NCBI GenBank assembly: GCA_012839205.1
Contig: DUNT01000112.1
Span: 1-57,506, forward strand
Direction of reading: 5' to 3'
From: Clostridiaceae bacterium
GTDB taxonomy: Bacteria > Bacillota > Clostridia > DSM-8532
Length of the DNA stretch: 57,506 nucleotides
Both the position numbers and the translations under genes were made by a program. Below, piece by piece: positions 1 through 9,917 of this stretch; the first letter of the stretch is position 1, and each line of letters opens with the position of its first letter. The notes under the pieces are model-generated. The model was not told the origin of the DNA, searched no databases, and saw only the letters and a list, made by a program, of their open reading frames with translations.

Positions 1-2
1 CA

Positions 3-239
3 TTATTGCCCGGCGAGGTTGATGTCCTGCTGTCAGGCCATTTCCATGGCGGCCAGATCTGGATGCCCTTCGGTTTGGAATACAAATTATTCAGAAAAGA
101 GGTAACCTGTAGATTAGGTTACCGTAAAGGTCTCCATACAATTAATGATACCCCGGTTTATATAAGCCGCGGGCTGGGCAATGTCATTGTCCCTTTGAGG
201 CTGGGTTCGTTTCCCGAAATTACTTTTATTGATGTTTAA
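3..239 (+). CDS. Metallophosphoesterase, C-terminal end (5' truncated by window)
   Basis: This is the last 78 or so codons of a calcineurin-like phosphoesterase; the reading frame is open to the window edge, so the start lies outside. The motif [12 protein letters not shown] is the last metal-binding GHxH signature of the YkuE/YpbG-type metallophosphoesterases, which hydrolyse phosphate esters using two metal ions. These proteins are usually membrane-anchored at the N-terminus, which cannot be checked here. The stop codon overlaps by a few bases the stop of the convergent cysteine desulfurase gene, so neither gene has room for its own terminator. The substrate is unknown. Confidence 0.8.
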   Translation, partial: LLPGEVDVLLSGHFHGGQIWMPFGLEYKLFRKEVTCRLGYRKGLHTINDTPVYISRGLGNVIVPLRLGSFPEITFIDV

Positions 240-1390
240 CTTCTATCATCATCAGCAATCTCTTTGATGCTGTCAATAGTGTATTGAATTTCGTCAGGGG
301 TATTAAAATATCCCAAACTAAGCCTTAGCAGGCCGGTTTTTTCTGTGCCCAATACTTTATGGGCTAAAGGAGCACAATGGAAACCGGACCTGGCTGCAAT
401 ATGATACCTGGAATCCAAAATGTTGGCTATTTCGGAAGAGTCCATACCATCAATAATAAAAGCAATTATGCCGCTGTTTTTATGATTTTCCGCTGTTGAA
501 TACAATTTTATTTTTCTATGTACTGCCAAACCTTCGTAAAGTTTTGCAATAAGATGCTCTTTTCTTCTCAGAATATTATTTGTTCCTGTTTTTAATATAA
601 AATCAATTCCGGCACCCAACCCTACAATTCCCGGGGTATTTAAAGTTCCAGATTCTATAATGTCCGGCATAAAAAGTGGCTGGACTGTTTCAAATGAGCG
701 GCTGCCTGTCCCCCCCTGTATAATGGGTTTTAAGTTAATTCCCTCTTTTACGTACAATCCTCCTGTTCCTTGTGGACCCATCAGACTTTTGTGGCCGGGA
801 AATGCCAGCATTGAAATGTTCATAGCTTTTACATCCAGTGGCAATACACCGGCTCCCTGGGCACCGTCAATCAGATAAATAATCCCTTTTTTCCGTGCTA
901 TTTCCCCGATTTCCTCATACGGCATAATAGTGCCGGTTACGTTTGATGATACTGTCAATACTATCAGCCTGGTATTGGCTCTCACAGCCCTGGATACTGC
1001 AAAAGCGTCTATGGCCCCAAATGAGTTATACGGCATTATAACTGAATAATCTATTATTCCCTTGCTCCGAAGCTCATATAAAGGTCTTAAGACCGAGTTG
1101 TGGTCCATTGCTGTTGTTATGACATGGTCGCCCTTTTTAAGAACACCTTGAATGGCCATATTCAGGGCATAAGTAGCATTGGCGGTAAATCCTATCCTAA
1201 GCGGGTTATCAATATTAAAAAGGCTTGCTGCAGCCTCTCTTGTTTTCATTACCCAAGTTGCCGAATCTCTTGCCATCTCATGGGATGAACGCCCGGGATT
1301 GGCACAGGATTCCCTTATAAACCGGTTCATTCTGTCATAGACTTCTACTGGCTTAGGAAATGATGTGGCCGCATTATCTAAATAGTACAT
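236..1390 (-). CDS. Cysteine desulfurase family aminotransferase class V
   Basis: A pyridoxal-phosphate enzyme of the cysteine desulfurase superfamily (the clostridial group modelled as TIGR01977), expected to move sulfur from cysteine to an acceptor. The N-terminus [13 protein letters not shown] is typical, the PLP lysine sits in [15 protein letters not shown], and the catalytic cysteine in [13 protein letters not shown] near the C-terminus. Length 384 residues fits the family. I start at 1390 because AAGAGG lies seven bases upstream of that ATG; a longer frame to 1417 has no ribosome binding site. No scaffold (IscU/SufU) gene is next to it, so the acceptor is not shown. The gene lies 73 bases after the glycosylase gene on the same strand. 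Confidence 0.88.
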   Translation of the reverse strand: MYYLDNAATSFPKPVEVYDRMNRFIRESCANPGRSSHEMARDSATWVMKTREAAASLFNIDNPLRIGFTANATYALNMAIQGVLKKGDHVITTAMDHNSVLRPLYELRSKGIIDYSVIMPYNSFGAIDAFAVSRAVRANTRLIVLTVSSNVTGTIMPYEEIGEIARKKGIIYLIDGAQGAGVLPLDVKAMNISMLAFPGHKSLMGPQGTGGLYVKEGINLKPIIQGGTGSRSFETVQPLFMPDIIESGTLNTPGIVGLGAGIDFILKTGTNNILRRKEHLIAKLYEGLAVHRKIKLYSTAENHKNSGIIAFIIDGMDSSEIANILDSRYHIAARSGFHCAPLAHKVLGTEKTGLLRLSLGYFNTPDEIQYTIDSIKEIADDDRS

Positions 1391-1463
1391 TAAAAAACCT
1401 CTTGGCTTAAAACTCATATACTATGATATGCTGGCAGACAAGTTTAAGTGTTCTGCCTTAGTT

Positions 1464-2030
1464 TTAGCCTGAAGTCATTTGAAATAATCTATCCCGAACC
1501 TTTTTAACATCAAGATAGAAGTCAGCCCTTTTGCCATTATCCCTCAACACCGCCGCCGGATGATATGTAGGCATAATCAGTATTTTCCCTTGCTTGTCAA
1601 TCCAATTGCCACGGATTTCAGTAATCTTAACATCGTTATCTATCAGAGCCTTAGCAGCAGTTGATCCAAGGCATACCACTATTGACGGCTTTATTGCGCT
1701 AAATTGATATCTCAGCCAGGGTATACAGGCATCAACCTCATCCTTAGTTGGGATACGGTTATTGGGAGGACGGCATTTAACCACATTTGTAATATAGTAA
1801 TCTTCAGGTTTTATTTCCATAGCATCTAAAAGAAGATCAAGAAGTTTTCCGGCTCTGCCAACAAAGGCTTCGCCCTTAATATCCTCCTGTTCTCCCGGGC
1901 CTTCCCCTACAAAAAGTATGGGAACTTGTTTAACCAATCCTCTCCCTATAACAACATTTCTTCTGTTCTGATAAAGTCCGCATTTGTTACAGGAGGAGCA
2001 TGCTCTTACAAAATCATCCCATTTATTCAT
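1464..2030 (-). CDS. Uracil-DNA glycosylase, family 4 (4Fe-4S)
   Basis: Removes uracil from DNA as the first step of base excision repair. The 188-residue protein shows the family 4 plan: C14-x2-C17 and C86-x15-C102 as the four iron-sulfur ligands, the active-site segment GEGPGEQEDIKGEAFVGRAG, the KCRPPNNRxP segment, and a late YHPAA motif. I place the start at the ATG at 2030 (MNKWDDF), which gives normal family length. The upstream extension of the frame reads as an unrelated hydrophobic stretch and overlaps the divergent gene's promoter and ribosome binding site. The ribosome binding site here is weak (AGAGG far upstream, AGGG closer). Confidence 0.92.
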   Translation of the reverse strand: MNKWDDFVRACSSCNKCGLYQNRRNVVIGRGLVKQVPILFVGEGPGEQEDIKGEAFVGRAGKLLDLLLDAMEIKPEDYYITNVVKCRPPNNRIPTKDEVDACIPWLRYQFSAIKPSIVVCLGSTAAKALIDNDVKITEIRGNWIDKQGKILIMPTYHPAAVLRDNGKRADFYLDVKKVRDRLFQMTSG

Positions 2031-2083
2031 TACTATCCCTAACCTCTTTACTTCTATATTTATATCATACAATAAAACACTGC

Positions 2084-2114
2084 TTGATGCATTCACTGAA
2101 ACTGCCGATATAAT
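2084..2114 (+). promoter_or_regulatory. Possible promoter of the calcium-loop protein gene
   Basis: An exact TATAAT at 2109-2114 is preceded by TTGATG at 2084-2089, with a long 19-base spacer. It lies in the 136-base divergent region and about 50 bases before the ATG at 2167. The -10 is good, the -35 and the spacing are not, so this is a weak call. Confidence 0.3.
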
Positions 2115-2166
2115 TAATAACAAATTCATAACTAGGGATAGTTGTTTTTGCAAGGAGGCATGTCTT

Positions 2167-3195
2167 ATGAAAATTGCGGATTCACGCGTTCAGATGAACG
2201 CTCAATGGTCTGCTGTCAAGCATCACTCTGCAAAAGAAACAATTCAGTTCTGGGTTCAGGAACAGAATCAAATTACAAAAGAGAACATCCTTATTGACAT
2301 ATCAGAGAAAGGAAAAGCACTGCAGCAAAATTCCGACATATCAACCCCAGGTGATCCTCAAAACACTGTGGCTGTTGAATTAACTGACAAGGATAAGGAA
2401 AAAATCAGACTGATTGAGCACTTTATCTATGTCCTCACCGGTAAAAAAATCAAACTTAAAGTTTTCGAACCGGAAGAGCTACAAAGTAAGGAAACAACAG
2501 GCTCCGGTCAGAATACACCAACGCCTCTTGGCTGGGGCCTAAGGTATGACAGGCATGAATTTTACCGTGAGGCTGAAAGTATGTCATTTGGTTCTTCCGG
2601 AAGTGTGATAACCGAAGACGGCCGTACAATAAACTTCAATCTGAATTTTAATGTCAGCCGTGAGTTTATGAGTTATCAACACATATCCATCCGCGCTGGG
2701 GATGCCCTGCTCGATCCCCTTGTCATCAATTTTAAGAATGCTTCGGCGTCTCTTGGTGACAGGAACTACTACTTTGATATTGATTGTGACGGCAAAAAGG
2801 ATAACATTGCTTTCACCGGAATGGGTTCAGGTTTTTTAGCTCTGGACCGCAACAATAACAATATTATTGATGATGGCAGCGAGCTTTTCGGTCCCCAAAG
2901 CGGTAACGGATTTAATGAGCTGGCAGTATATGACGAAGACCAAAACGGCTGGATAGACGAGAATGACGAAATATTCGATAAGCTGAGAATCTGGACTCTG
3001 GATGAGAATGGCGCCAAAACCCTCCTGGCCTTAGGACAGGTTGGAGTGGGGGCTATTTATCTGGGCAATGTTCGCTCGGAGTATGGACTTAAAACTGCAG
3101 CTAACGATTCATTAGGCCAGATTCGTTCAACAGGTATTTTCCTTAAAGAAAACGGTCAGGTGGGAACTATACAACATGTGGATTTAGCAATTTAG
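2167..3195 (+). CDS. Hypothetical protein with EF-hand-like calcium loops
   Basis: A 342-residue protein I recognise only as a conserved type without assigned function. The ATG at 2167 has a perfect AGGAGG eight bases upstream. The N-terminal 150 residues are polar and low in similarity to anything I know. From about residue 190 it has a run of acidic loops resembling calcium sites: DIDCDGKKD, DRNNNNIIDDGSELFG and DEDQNGWIDENDEIFD, followed by KLRIWTLDENG and an IYLGNV segment. No signal peptide or membrane helix is visible, so calcium binding inside the cell or non-classical export are both possible. It stands alone, divergent from the glycosylase gene and closed by a strong terminator. Confidence 0.8.
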   Translation: MKIADSRVQMNAQWSAVKHHSAKETIQFWVQEQNQITKENILIDISEKGKALQQNSDISTPGDPQNTVAVELTDKDKEKIRLIEHFIYVLTGKKIKLKVFEPEELQSKETTGSGQNTPTPLGWGLRYDRHEFYREAESMSFGSSGSVITEDGRTINFNLNFNVSREFMSYQHISIRAGDALLDPLVINFKNASASLGDRNYYFDIDCDGKKDNIAFTGMGSGFLALDRNNNNIIDDGSELFGPQSGNGFNELAVYDEDQNGWIDENDEIFDKLRIWTLDENGAKTLLALGQVGVGAIYLGNVRSEYGLKTAANDSLGQIRSTGIFLKENGQVGTIQHVDLAI

Positions 3196-3210
3196 GCATA
3201 TTCACAGTAA

Positions 3211-3239
3211 AACCGGGGAGTCTTATCCCCGGTTTTTTC
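3211..3239 (+). terminator. Intrinsic terminator, usable in both directions
   Basis: A nine-pair stem AACCGGGGA / TCCCCGGTT with a six-base loop is followed by TTTTTT. It lies 15 bases after the stop of the calcium-loop protein gene. On the other strand the stem is followed by TTTTA, so it may also end the convergent maltose phosphorylase transcript. Confidence 0.9.
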
Positions 3240-3314
3240 TTCTTTCCGCCGGTTTCGCCAGGCTGTCGCCAGTTGAACTTGCATATTTTTAACATGTAAT
3301 AGTTCCCCCACAAT

Positions 3315-5603
3315 CTATCGCCTGTATTGGTTTCTGCCTTCCCTTACCGTCACATTCTCTTCATATAGTGTTATATCAAAGGGATCCCCTTTTTCCAGAT
3401 TAATTGTTATATCTGTGTCACATACGGTGATTTTTATAATACGATCTCTGAATACCAGGCAGAAGGAATACTCCTTCCATGATTCTGGCTTAAAAGGATT
3501 AAGATGCAGCTTCCCTTTTTTGATTCTCAACCCGGCAAAACCAGATACAATGGTCATCCATGTGCCTGCCATAGAAGTAATATGAAGTCCGTCATCGGTG
3601 TCATTGTTATAGTTGTCCAGATCCAGCCTCGCAGTCCTCAGATAATGCTCGTAGGCTTTTTCTCTATATCCTGCTTCAGCTGCCAGAATAGAATGGACGC
3701 ATGGGGAAAGAGAAGATTCATGCACCGTCAAGGGTTCATAGAACTTGAAATTTCTTATTTTTTCTTCCTTAGTAAACTCGTCATTTAAGAACCACAATCC
3801 TTGAAGAACATCGGCCTGCTTTATATAACATGATCTTAGTATTCTGTCCCATGACCAGTTCTGGTTTAAGGGTAGATCGGATGGCTTAAGCAGGTCTGCC
3901 GGTTTTATATCTTTATCAAGGAATCCGTCCTGCTGAAGGAAAATACCCAGCTCTTTATCCTCCGGAAGATACATCTTTTCACTGATTTCTTTGAATTTTT
4001 CCGTTTCATCAGGTGAAATACCCAGGCGGTCAATCGCTTCTTTGTATAGTGGCTTATGGTTTTCTTCCATAATTTTCAGAGTGTCAACGGTATATTTGAG
4101 GCTCCATTTTACCATACGATTCGTATACCAGTTATTATTTACATTGTTCTCGTATTCATTGGGTCCTGTAACACCAAGTATCATGTAAACATTTTTTTTG
4201 GAATTGTAATTCACTCTTGAAACCCAGTATCTGGAGGTCTCAACAAACACATCTATTCCTTTTTCCAAAAGATATGATTCATCATTTGTATACTCGGTAT
4301 AATTCTTTATTGCATAGGTTATTGCACAATTTCTATGAATCTCTTCAAAGGTGATTTCCCATTCATTATGGCATTCCTCACCATTCATGGTCACCATGGG
4401 ATACAAAGCTCCCCGTGTTCCCAGTTTAGCTGAGTTCTCCTTCGCCTTTTCAAGATGATTATAACGGTATTCCAACAGATTCCTGGCTATTTCAGGCTTC
4501 CTTGTTCCTAAGTAAAAATATAAACAATAAGCCTCGGTATCCCAATAGGTACCCCCTCCGTATTTCTCTCCGGTAAAACCCTTGGGTCCTATGTTTAATT
4601 GTGGATCATCTCCTGAATACGTACAGTTAAGCTGATAAATATTAAATCTTATCCCTTGCTGGGCTGCTGCATCGCCTATAATGGTAATATCACTCATACT
4701 CCATATATCAGCCCATTTCCCCTTATGGGCATCAAACAGACTATTATACCCCTTATCCAGGGCTTCTTGAGCCTTTCTTTGTGAAATCTTGCTTATTTCA
4801 TTGGTTTCGTAATATCTGTCACTTGTTACTGAAATATATTTTTCCAGAGTAACAGTTCTGCCTTCAGGAATATTAACTTTTATCCGTGTACCTACAAACT
4901 CGCCGTTGTTTAAATTTACTGTTTCTTTCTCCAGAGTATCTGTGCCTGTAATATTCCATGTAAAAGCTGCAGATACATTATAATTGGTTTTTAATGTTTT
5001 CATGTGTAAATAAGAAACAGATTCGGTTGCTGAACTTGATACATATTCCCAAAATTTCTCCTGATAATTGGCATCCTCATTTCTTACATCACCATTGAGA
5101 AAAGGCAGCAACTCCAGTTCTCCGTCATTGTTAAGAGCTTTAATGGAATATTTTATTGCCGCTATATCACTTTCGTGATAGCTTAAAAATCTCTCCGTTT
5201 TAATTTCATACTTTGAGCCAGAAGGGTCGAAAAAAGTAAAGTTTCTTCTCAAAACACTCTCTTTCATGTCCAGCTCTCTTCTGTAATCAGAAAATCTGCA
5301 GGTGGCAAGATCAATGTTCTCCCCGTTAATTTTTACTTTAATGCCTATAAAATCAATTGCATTCAATACCTTTGCAAAGTATTCAGGATACCCGATCTTC
5401 CACCAGCCAACCCTGGTTTTGTCCGGATAATAAACACCTGCTATATAGGTGCCTTTCAGAGTATCACCCGAATAATCCTCTTCGTGATTCCCTCTTAGCC
5501 CCATTCTTCCATTTCCTGAAGACATTATGCTTTCAAAAAAACGATTCTTCTGTTTTGAAAAACCATCCTGTATTATTTTCCAATCGTCTATAAGCAGGTT
5601 CAT
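3315..5603 (-). CDS. Maltose phosphorylase (glycoside hydrolase family 65)
   Basis: Cytoplasmic inverting phosphorylase, expected to split maltose with phosphate into beta-glucose 1-phosphate and glucose. The 762 residues match the GH65 length. The N-terminal beta-sandwich carries SYxGDTLKGTYIAGVYYPDK-like sequence, close to lactobacillal maltose phosphorylase; the (alpha/alpha)6 domain has WDTEAYCLYFY and the catalytic acid E483 in GVTGPNEYENNVNNNWYTN. That segment favours maltose over trehalose or kojibiose, but specificity within GH65 cannot be settled by eye. It starts 20 bases after purA with GGAG eight bases before the ATG, so it is probably cotranscribed with purA. No beta-phosphoglucomutase gene is adjacent, which is unusual. 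Confidence 0.88.
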   Translation of the reverse strand: MNLLIDDWKIIQDGFSKQKNRFFESIMSSGNGRMGLRGNHEEDYSGDTLKGTYIAGVYYPDKTRVGWWKIGYPEYFAKVLNAIDFIGIKVKINGENIDLATCRFSDYRRELDMKESVLRRNFTFFDPSGSKYEIKTERFLSYHESDIAAIKYSIKALNNDGELELLPFLNGDVRNEDANYQEKFWEYVSSSATESVSYLHMKTLKTNYNVSAAFTWNITGTDTLEKETVNLNNGEFVGTRIKVNIPEGRTVTLEKYISVTSDRYYETNEISKISQRKAQEALDKGYNSLFDAHKGKWADIWSMSDITIIGDAAAQQGIRFNIYQLNCTYSGDDPQLNIGPKGFTGEKYGGGTYWDTEAYCLYFYLGTRKPEIARNLLEYRYNHLEKAKENSAKLGTRGALYPMVTMNGEECHNEWEITFEEIHRNCAITYAIKNYTEYTNDESYLLEKGIDVFVETSRYWVSRVNYNSKKNVYMILGVTGPNEYENNVNNNWYTNRMVKWSLKYTVDTLKIMEENHKPLYKEAIDRLGISPDETEKFKEISEKMYLPEDKELGIFLQQDGFLDKDIKPADLLKPSDLPLNQNWSWDRILRSCYIKQADVLQGLWFLNDEFTKEEKIRNFKFYEPLTVHESSLSPCVHSILAAEAGYREKAYEHYLRTARLDLDNYNNDTDDGLHITSMAGTWMTIVSGFAGLRIKKGKLHLNPFKPESWKEYSFCLVFRDRIIKITVCDTDITINLEKGDPFDITLYEENVTVREGRNQYRR

Positions 5604-5623
5604 AGTTATTCTCCAACTTATAC

Positions 5624-6913
<1,290 letters not shown>

Positions 6914-6961
6914 TTAATATAAACTGTACAAAAATTTATACATCCTTCTTAATTATGTCTT

Positions 6962-6991
6962 ATTATATATGTTATAGCACCCCGATGTAAA
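6962..6991 (-). promoter_or_regulatory. purA promoter
   Basis: Reading the minus strand, TTTACA (6986-6991) and TATAAT (6962-6967) are 18 bases apart, about 65 bases before the purA start. The -10 is exact and the -35 matches five of six consensus bases. Confidence 0.6.
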
Positions 6992-7055
6992 TAAATACTT
7001 GACTTATTGAAAAAAGTAATGTTAATTTTTGAAATAATAGCCTTCTAAGTACACT

Positions 7056-7093
7056 GAAGTGCACCCCCTTTACTGATTTTAGGAGTGCACTTC
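7056..7093 (-). terminator. Stem-loop after metY, without a U-tract
   Basis: GAAGTGCACTCC pairs with GGGGTGCACTTC over 12 pairs (one G-U) around a 14-base loop, about 20 bases beyond the metY stop. No T-run follows on either strand, so this is either a Rho-type/pausing site or a 3' end protecting hairpin rather than a textbook terminator. Confidence 0.45.
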
Positions 7094-7111
7094 ATAAGCT
7101 CATTACAAATA

Positions 7112-8401
7112 TTACTTTACTGAAACAAAACCTTGCTCTAAATCTGCAATAATATCATCGATATGTTCTGTTCCGATTGAAAGCCGCACTGTATTGGGTT
7201 TTATGCCACAGTCCAGCAATTCGTCCTCATCTAGCTGGGAATGTGTTGTGGAGGCAGGATGAATAACCAATGATTTTACATCAGCCACATTTGCCAGCAG
7301 GGAAAACAGTTCTAAACTCTCGCAGAATTTCTGTGCTTCTTTGGAACCGCCCTTAATCTCAAATGTGAATATTGACGCTGCACCTTTTGGAAAATACTTT
7401 TTATATAAAGCGTGGTCCTGACGATTGGGTAAAGATGGATGGTTCACCTTATCAACCTGCGGGTGCTTTGAAAGATATTCTACAACTTTTAATGCATTTT
7501 CAACATGGCGCTCAACTCTGAGGGACAACGTCTCAAGCCCCTGAAGGAGAAGAAAAGAGTTAAATGGACTTATTGTTGCCCCGGTATCTCTCATCAGAGT
7601 AGTCCTGATTTTAACTATATAAGCCAGGTCCCCACAGGCCTCAGTAAATACAATACCGTGATAGCTTGGATTTGGCTTTGAAAGGCCAGGAAATTTGTCG
7701 TTCTGTGTCCAGTCAAATTTTCCGCTGTCTATTATGACACCGCCCATTACCGTCCCATGCCCACCAATGAACTTAGTTGCTGAGTGAACGACTATATCTG
7801 CACCATATTCAATGGGGCGAAGAAGGAATGGAGTTGCAAAAGTGCTGTCAATTATCAGGGGAATTCCGTTGTTATGCGCAATCCCGGCAACTTTTTCTAT
7901 GTCGATAATATCGCTGTTGGGATTTCCCAAACTCTCAATAAATATTGCTTTTGTATTGGGCTTAATTGCATTTTCAAAATTTATTGCATCGCTTCCATCA
8001 ACAAATGTGGTTTCTATGCCGAAATCGGTAAGAGTATTTGCAAAGAGATTGTATGTGCCTCCATATATGGTTTTTGAAGATACAATATGATCTCCGGCAA
8101 CAGCAATATTCTGGATAGCATAGCCAATTGCAGCCGAACCTGAGGAGGTAGCCAAGGCAGCAGCTCCACCTTCTAAAGCTGCTATTCTCTTTTCAAAAAC
8201 GTCTGTTGTAGGATTTTGAAGTCTTGTGTAAATGTTTCCGCTTTCAGTCAAAGCAAACCTGCCGGCAGCCTGGACACTATCCTTAAACACATAGGATGTA
8301 GTGGCATATATAGGCACTGCTCTTGCGTCAGTTGCGATATCGGGCTTTTCCTGCCCAACATGAATCTGTAATGTTTCAAATTTGTACTTTTTATTTGCCA
8401 T
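7112..8401 (-). CDS. metY: O-acetylhomoserine aminocarboxypropyltransferase (O-acetylhomoserine sulfhydrylase)
   Basis: PLP enzyme of the Cys/Met metabolism family that makes homocysteine from O-acetylhomoserine and sulfide. Residues MANKKYKFETLQIHVGQ begin the protein; ETLQxHxGQ, the PLP-lysine segment VVHSATKFIGGHG, SNPxxxIFxESLGNPxSDI-like sequence and the C-terminal HPASTTHSQL and VRLSIGTEH motifs are all present. Length 429 fits MetY rather than the shorter MetB/MetC. The start at 8401 has AAAGGA at good spacing; an in-frame codon at 8443 lacks a site. It is monocistronic, with a perfect sigma-A promoter about 200 bases upstream and a palindrome over the transcription start. Confidence 0.93.
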   Translation of the reverse strand: MANKKYKFETLQIHVGQEKPDIATDARAVPIYATTSYVFKDSVQAAGRFALTESGNIYTRLQNPTTDVFEKRIAALEGGAAALATSSGSAAIGYAIQNIAVAGDHIVSSKTIYGGTYNLFANTLTDFGIETTFVDGSDAINFENAIKPNTKAIFIESLGNPNSDIIDIEKVAGIAHNNGIPLIIDSTFATPFLLRPIEYGADIVVHSATKFIGGHGTVMGGVIIDSGKFDWTQNDKFPGLSKPNPSYHGIVFTEACGDLAYIVKIRTTLMRDTGATISPFNSFLLLQGLETLSLRVERHVENALKVVEYLSKHPQVDKVNHPSLPNRQDHALYKKYFPKGAASIFTFEIKGGSKEAQKFCESLELFSLLANVADVKSLVIHPASTTHSQLDEDELLDCGIKPNTVRLSIGTEHIDDIIADLEQGFVSVK

Positions 8402-8538
8402 GTCAAAAAATCCTTTCTTATAAATAAGTTTTTGTTTTATCATGATTTTTTAACAGTGGCGCATTCGTCCGTTTCTAAAGTTTTGGCGAAGCAGTTTTCC
8501 AAATATTAATCTCATATATAACGCCTGCTTTCATAATA

Positions 8539-8562
8539 ATATAAATCTTATAGGATTTATAT
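8539..8562 (-). promoter_or_regulatory. Candidate operator of metY
   Basis: Perfect inverted repeat with nine-base arms ATATAAATC / GATTTATAT around a six-base centre, lying just downstream of the predicted transcription start. A related half-motif (TTCCTA) sits directly upstream over the -10. The placement suits a repressor. An Rrf2/CymR-type cysteine-metabolism regulator is plausible by gene context, but that is inference. The rest of the 360-base gap up to 8763 holds the promoter, a GC-richer leader segment near 8458-8505 and nothing else I can name. No S-box or T-box core is present. Confidence 0.45.
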
Positions 8563-8574
8563 GAATTACTAGGA

Positions 8575-8603
8575 ATTATATTAAGATTTTATCATGTTGT
8601 CAA
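8575..8603 (-). promoter_or_regulatory. metY promoter, perfect sigma-A consensus
   Basis: On the minus strand TTGACA (8598-8603), a 17-base spacer and TATAAT (8575-8580) give both consensus hexamers exactly. The transcript would have a leader of about 165 bases before the metY start. Confidence 0.85.
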
Positions 8604-8763
8604 TAGAGAAAACAAATATTTTTCTTTGTTTAAAAGACTCATTAAATTATTGATATGATTAAAGAAAAGTCATATTAAAAAAATCCGTAGTGTCATTTAT
8701 TACAGAAAATACGGTATCTATCCCTAATTCACATATGTCCCGGGATATAAGACAGGAAGTATT

Positions 8764-9834
8764 TTAAACTACTATTTCACCGGATTTGAGACTTACATAG
8801 ACTAACCAGTATCCTCCCATATCACGTACCGAATTATCCTGAACCGGCACCCATCTGCAGGCATTGTCAAAGGGTTTATTATCTCTTTCATCCCTGGCCG
8901 GAACACCGATTACATAATACTTTGAGCCATTATCCCCGCGGTAAATACCTGCGAGAATGTGCTTGTGCTTAAATAATCCGACTAAAATTTTGGGATTTGC
9001 AAACAAAGGAACATTAATTCCTGACATATACATAATATTGCTGAGCTTTGCCAAATCTGAAACCCGGTACCATGAATATCCCCTGCTGGAACGTTTAAAG
9101 GGATAATGAACTTCAAAATTGTTGCTGAGAAGACCTTCCAGCTTTTCTATATCGCAGGTACCGGCAGAAGAATCTTTCCATTTTATCCTTCCAGGTTCAT
9201 TGTGTTTTATTGTATAATCCGAAACCGGATATGTTTTTGAAGAATAATTAATTGTATCAATGGCTGCAGCTTTATCGGAAGTTTGATCTTGATCGGGGGA
9301 AACGAATACTGTTTCTTTCTTCATAGCCGGCTGTGACTCAGGTAAACCGGCAGTTTTCCCTGTAAAAGCTATTCCCGGTTCAGGAATAGTTTCTTCTTTT
9401 TCTTCTTTTACTGTACTCATCAAAATTATTTGTCTGATACTCTCGTCCCATTTATGGCTTTTCTCAAAGCTGGCAAAAAGCGGAATCCATTTTTTGTTCT
9501 GGCTTTCGGCAGTCAGTGCAGCAAAACGTATAGAATCGGGTTTTATATAATTATTATTTAATGTATCTGATTCTATAGAAAGCCCGCTTTGCATACTGCC
9601 ATAAGAAATATTTACATTCCCCGCTTTTATAGGTATAAGTGTGTCATTTCTTGCGAAAATCAGGTAGAGAACATATTTAAAAGGTCCCTGTTTCAGCCCT
9701 TTAACATGAATGGAAGCTTGTATTCTGCCTTCCCAGCAATCTAAACGCACAAATGCCTCAGGCCTGCTTCCTGTACTGAATCCGCCGTCAAGCTCTTCCA
9801 TTATGGCATATTTTCTCGCAAATCCTGCCTGCAT
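8764..9834 (-). CDS. Hypothetical protein, 356 residues
   Basis: I do not recognise this protein. The N-terminal 125 residues look like a beta-rich domain (GFSTGSRPEAFVRLDCW, then FKYVLYLIF). A polar, proline/glutamate-rich linker runs from about 140 to 220. A C-terminal domain from about 225 to 356 has the aromatic segments FEVHYPFKRSSRGYSWYRV, YYVIGVPAR and GGYWLVYVSLKSGEIV. There is no signal peptide or membrane helix. It follows ksgA by 83 bases on the same strand, the place where Bacillus carries sporulation gene yabG. A sporulation-related role would fit this context, but nothing in the sequence proves it. Its AGGTGG ribosome binding site lies at the edge of a nested palindrome. Confidence 0.75.
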   Translation of the reverse strand: MQAGFARKYAIMEELDGGFSTGSRPEAFVRLDCWEGRIQASIHVKGLKQGPFKYVLYLIFARNDTLIPIKAGNVNISYGSMQSGLSIESDTLNNNYIKPDSIRFAALTAESQNKKWIPLFASFEKSHKWDESIRQIILMSTVKEEKEETIPEPGIAFTGKTAGLPESQPAMKKETVFVSPDQDQTSDKAAAIDTINYSSKTYPVSDYTIKHNEPGRIKWKDSSAGTCDIEKLEGLLSNNFEVHYPFKRSSRGYSWYRVSDLAKLSNIMYMSGINVPLFANPKILVGLFKHKHILAGIYRGDNGSKYYVIGVPARDERDNKPFDNACRWVPVQDNSVRDMGGYWLVYVSLKSGEIVV

Positions 9835-9841
9835 AATACCA

Positions 9842-9883
9842 CCTGATCAGACTCTTTCATGAAAGTATACGCATCTGATCAGG
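9842..9883 (-). promoter_or_regulatory. Nested inverted repeats before the 356-residue gene
   Basis: Nine-base arms CCTGATCAG / CTGATCAGG (9842-9850 and 9875-9883) enclose a perfect 12-base palindrome CTTTCATGAAAG (9854-9865). The downstream arm on the minus strand runs into the AGGTGG ribosome binding site, so the folded RNA would cover it. It could instead be a protein operator. Confidence 0.5.
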
Positions 9884-9917
9884 CTGATATAACATTTCCC
9901 CCATAATTCCCGGCAGA

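Noticed and set aside
8402-8568. SAM riboswitch before metY
   Set aside because: No S-box core (GAGGGA, GATGAAACC, GGCAACC) can be found in the leader.
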